Shown here: in pieces, positions 5,366 through 6,793 of the stretch | How positions within the stretch are numbered: position 1 is the stretch's first letter | How the letters are laid out: each line of letters opens with the position of its first letter | Source: Bacillota bacterium | GTDB taxonomy: Bacteria; Bacillota; Desulfotomaculia; Desulfotomaculales; JAJYZD01 | Assembly (NCBI GenBank): GCA_021800315.1 | Contig: JAJYZD010000207.1 | Location: 1 to 6,793, forward strand | Length of the DNA: 6,793 bases | Direction of reading: 5' to 3' | Notes under the pieces: model-generated | Databases searched by the model: none | The model's input: the letters and a program-made list of their open reading frames with translations, nothing else | Told to the model about the DNA's origin: nothing | Made by a program: the position numbers and the translations under genes

Positions 5366-6233
5366 GGCGGCGGAGAAGGAATTCTGGCGTTGGAAGGAAT
5401 ACAACTGGCATAATCCCGATCTCGACTGGCGTTCGGCCGAAATCGTTGCGGCGGGCGTGGACGTGGGCTCGGTCAGTTCCCAGGCTGTAATCATGGCCGA
5501 CGGCGAACTCTATGCTTTCGCCAGCATGCGCACCGGCCCGGACAGCCCGGCCAGCGCCGAAAACGCCTTTAACTGGGCGATCGCCGGCACCGGCCTGACC
5601 CTTCCCGACGTCCATTGCACCGTCGGTACCGGCTACGGACGGGTCAACGTACCGTTCGCCCACAAGACCGTCACCGAGATCGCCTGCCACGCCCGGGGGG
5701 CCAACTTTATCTACGGACCCGCGGTAAAGACCGTGCTGGACATGGGCGGCCAGGATTGCAAGGCCATCCGCTGCGACGAGAAGGGCAGGGTGACGTCCTT
5801 CCTGATGAACGATAAGTGCGCCGCCGGCACCGGCCGGGGCATGGAGGTATTCGCCGACCTGCTGGGCGTTTCCATCGAGGACGCCGGGGAGATGTCCCTG
5901 CGGGTGGATTCGGAGCCGGAGCCGGTTTCCAGCACCTGCGTCGTCTTCGCCAAGACGGAGGCCATCGGGCTCCTGCGGGCGGGCTGGTCCCGCGAGCGGG
6001 TCCTGGCCGCCTACTCTTCGGCCATGGCCCACCGGGTGGTCGCCCTTCTGGAAAGGATCGGGGTGGAACCGGAATTCGCCGTCACCGGCGGCATCGCCAA
6101 GAACGCCGGAGTGGTGCGGCGCATCGAAAAGGAACTGGGTGTGAAGGCGGCCCGCACCAGCTACGATACCCAGATAGCCGGAGCGCTGGGGGCGGCCCTG
6201 TTTGCCCGGGCCCTGGCCCAAAAAGGCAAGTAG
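5358..6233 (+). CDS. bzdQ: BadF/BadG/BcrA/BcrD-family ATPase, BzdQ-like subunit
   Basis: A 291-residue second ATPase subunit, expected to pair with the preceding one. It has a ~30-residue N-terminal extension rich in tryptophan (W10, W12, W17, W24), which I associate with the bzdQ type. Then come GVDVGSVSSQAVIM (33-46), GTGYGRVNVPF (90-100), phosphate-2 DMGGQDCKAI (128-137), C154 in NDKCAAGTGRGMEVFADL, C194 in SSTCVVFAKTEAIGLL, and adenosine loop TGGIAKNAGVV (243-253). Both cluster cysteines and all nucleotide motifs are intact. The ATG at 5358 overlaps the end of the upstream gene (stop 5363-5365) and has a GGGAGGGAAGGG ribosome site inside that gene, so translation is coupled. A ferredoxin gene starts 15 bases after the stop. 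The partner catalytic subunits are not in the window. Alternative: activator of an unusual 2-hydroxyacyl-CoA dehydratase. Confidence 0.9.
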   Translation: MAEAAEKEFWRWKEYNWHNPDLDWRSAEIVAAGVDVGSVSSQAVIMADGELYAFASMRTGPDSPASAENAFNWAIAGTGLTLPDVHCTVGTGYGRVNVPFAHKTVTEIACHARGANFIYGPAVKTVLDMGGQDCKAIRCDEKGRVTSFLMNDKCAAGTGRGMEVFADLLGVSIEDAGEMSLRVDSEPEPVSSTCVVFAKTEAIGLLRAGWSRERVLAAYSSAMAHRVVALLERIGVEPEFAVTGGIAKNAGVVRRIEKELGVKAARTSYDTQIAGALGAALFARALAQKGK

Positions 6234-6248
6234 GCGGGGGGAAAGGCG

Positions 6249-6530
6249 ATGCTGGCCAACTACGGGTATCAGGACGGCTCGGGGGAATTCTTCATCACCA
6301 TCGACACCGGCTGGTGCGCGGCCTGCGCGGCCAAAGGGTGCCAGGCGGCCTGCCCGGCCGGGGTGCTGGAGGTCGGCGAGGACGATTACGGGGACATGGC
6401 GGCCTCGGTGCGCGAGGAACACCGCCGAAAGGTCAGGTACTCCTGTGCCCCCTGCAAGCCGGGATACCGGGGTAGCCGGCCGCCGTGTCAGGAGGCCTGC
6501 GCAGCCGGAGCCATCCGGCATTCCTGGTAA
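6249..6530 (+). CDS. Small 2x[4Fe-4S]-type ferredoxin
   Basis: A 93-residue protein with eight cysteines in two groups: C23-x2-C26-x4-C31-x3-C35-P and C66-x2-C69-x10-C80-x3-C84. This suits two [4Fe-4S] clusters, but the spacing is wider than the CxxCxxCxxxCP of clostridial ferredoxins, and the second group lacks the closing proline. About 30 residues, partly acidic (EVGEDDYGDM) and then basic, separate the groups. The N-terminus (about 22 residues) has no signal sequence, so it is cytosolic. It starts 15 bases after the second ATPase gene with a GGGGGAAAGG purine run as ribosome site. In Azoarcus the bzd cluster also carries a ferredoxin gene (bzdM) after the reductase genes, so a role as electron donor to the ATPase pair is the natural inference. 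It may instead be an ETF-associated ferredoxin. Confidence 0.82.
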   Translation: MLANYGYQDGSGEFFITIDTGWCAACAAKGCQAACPAGVLEVGEDDYGDMAASVREEHRRKVRYSCAPCKPGYRGSRPPCQEACAAGAIRHSW

Positions 6531-6592
6531 GGCGGGGCGAAAGTCGCGGACCGGCCGGGCGCCGTACTCGATAGCGGGAAAGGAGAAGAAAC

Positions 6593-6793
6593 ATGGTGAA
6601 CATCGCGGTACTATTGAAGCAAACCTTTGACACCGAGGCCAAAATCACCCTGACCGGCGACGGGGGCATCGAATCCCAGGGCGTTAACCTGATCATGAAC
6701 CCCTACGACGAATTCGCCCTGGAAGAGGCCCTGCGGATCAAGGAGAAGACGGGTTCCGGCGAGGTCGCGGTAATTTCCGCCGGAGGACCGCGC
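6593..6793 (+). CDS. etfB: Electron transfer flavoprotein beta subunit (5' part, cut by window end)
   Basis: The first 67 residues of EtfB are present; the gene runs off the right edge. Typical family features are the opening MVNIAVLLKQTFDTEAKI, then NLIMNPYDEFALEEALRIKE (residues about 33-52), and GEVAVISAGGP at the end. The MNPYDEFALEEALRIKE block is the most diagnostic. The ATG at 6593 has a good ribosome site (AAAGGAG, spacing about 7). It lies 62 bases after the ferredoxin stop with no terminator seen, so it is probably in the same operon, and etfA is expected next. EtfAB carries electrons between acyl-CoA dehydrogenases or NADH and quinone or ferredoxin; some anaerobic versions bifurcate electrons. 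Which type this is cannot be told from the visible part. Confidence 0.9.
   Translation, partial: MVNIAVLLKQTFDTEAKITLTGDGGIESQGVNLIMNPYDEFALEEALRIKEKTGSGEVAVISAGGPR

Noticed and set aside
4340..5494. Long minus-strand open frame opposite the first ATPase
   Set aside because: It is the complement of a gene with clear motifs; its translation is His/Gly/Pro/Arg-rich with no recognisable domain, typical of antisense frames in GC-rich DNA.
5280..6521. 413-codon minus-strand open frame opposite the second ATPase and ferredoxin
   Set aside because: Same reason: an antisense shadow of well-supported genes, low-complexity translation, no plausible ribosome site considered.
1..6793. CRISPR array, tRNA or rRNA genes
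   Set aside because: No regularly spaced repeat-spacer units or tRNA/rRNA signatures seen; the only repeats are the short ones listed.

Overview
The window reads as a stretch of chromosome from a GC-rich, strictly anaerobic bacterium, most likely a Firmicute of the Peptococcaceae/Moorella kind. This is an inference from three things: strong AGGAGG-type ribosome sites, a soluble GAF sensor kinase with a NarL-type regulator, and a benzoyl-CoA-reductase/ETF type anaerobic gene set. I cannot name the organism from sequence alone.

Layout. (1) Bases 1-800, minus strand, AT-richer than the rest: a decayed IS1634/IS4-like DDE transposase. It has lost its N-terminus and most of its middle, and a ~145-base block of short hairpins (about 300-445) sits where the middle should be. 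(2) Bases 840-1836, plus strand: a promoter, three 15-bp-spaced direct repeats, a TetR-family regulator and a small zinc-ribbon protein, closed by a stem-loop shared with the convergent operon. (3) Bases 1833-4170, minus strand: a two-component system, made of a cytosolic GAF histidine kinase and an overlapping NarL/LuxR response regulator started by GTG. (4) Bases 4171-4576: a divergent control region with a palindrome over a TATAAT promoter and a roughly 200-base GC-rich, structured leader. (5) Bases 4577-6793, plus strand: an operon of two BadF/BadG/BcrA/BcrD-family ATPases (best matched to the bzdP and bzdQ subunits of an Azoarcus-type class I benzoyl-CoA reductase), an 8-cysteine ferredoxin and the start of an electron-transfer flavoprotein beta subunit, cut by the window edge.

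How the genes may work together. The two ATPases would form the ATP-driven electron-injecting module, with one [4Fe-4S] cluster at their interface. The ferredoxin would feed them electrons, and the ETF (probably etfBA, continuing past the window) could be the source of those electrons or a partner of an acyl-CoA dehydrogenase. The divergent GAF kinase and response regulator are the obvious candidates to switch the operon on. The catalytic (BzdN/O or 2-hydroxyacyl-CoA dehydratase-like) subunits are not in the window, so whether the substrate is an aromatic CoA ester or a 2-hydroxyacyl-CoA is open.
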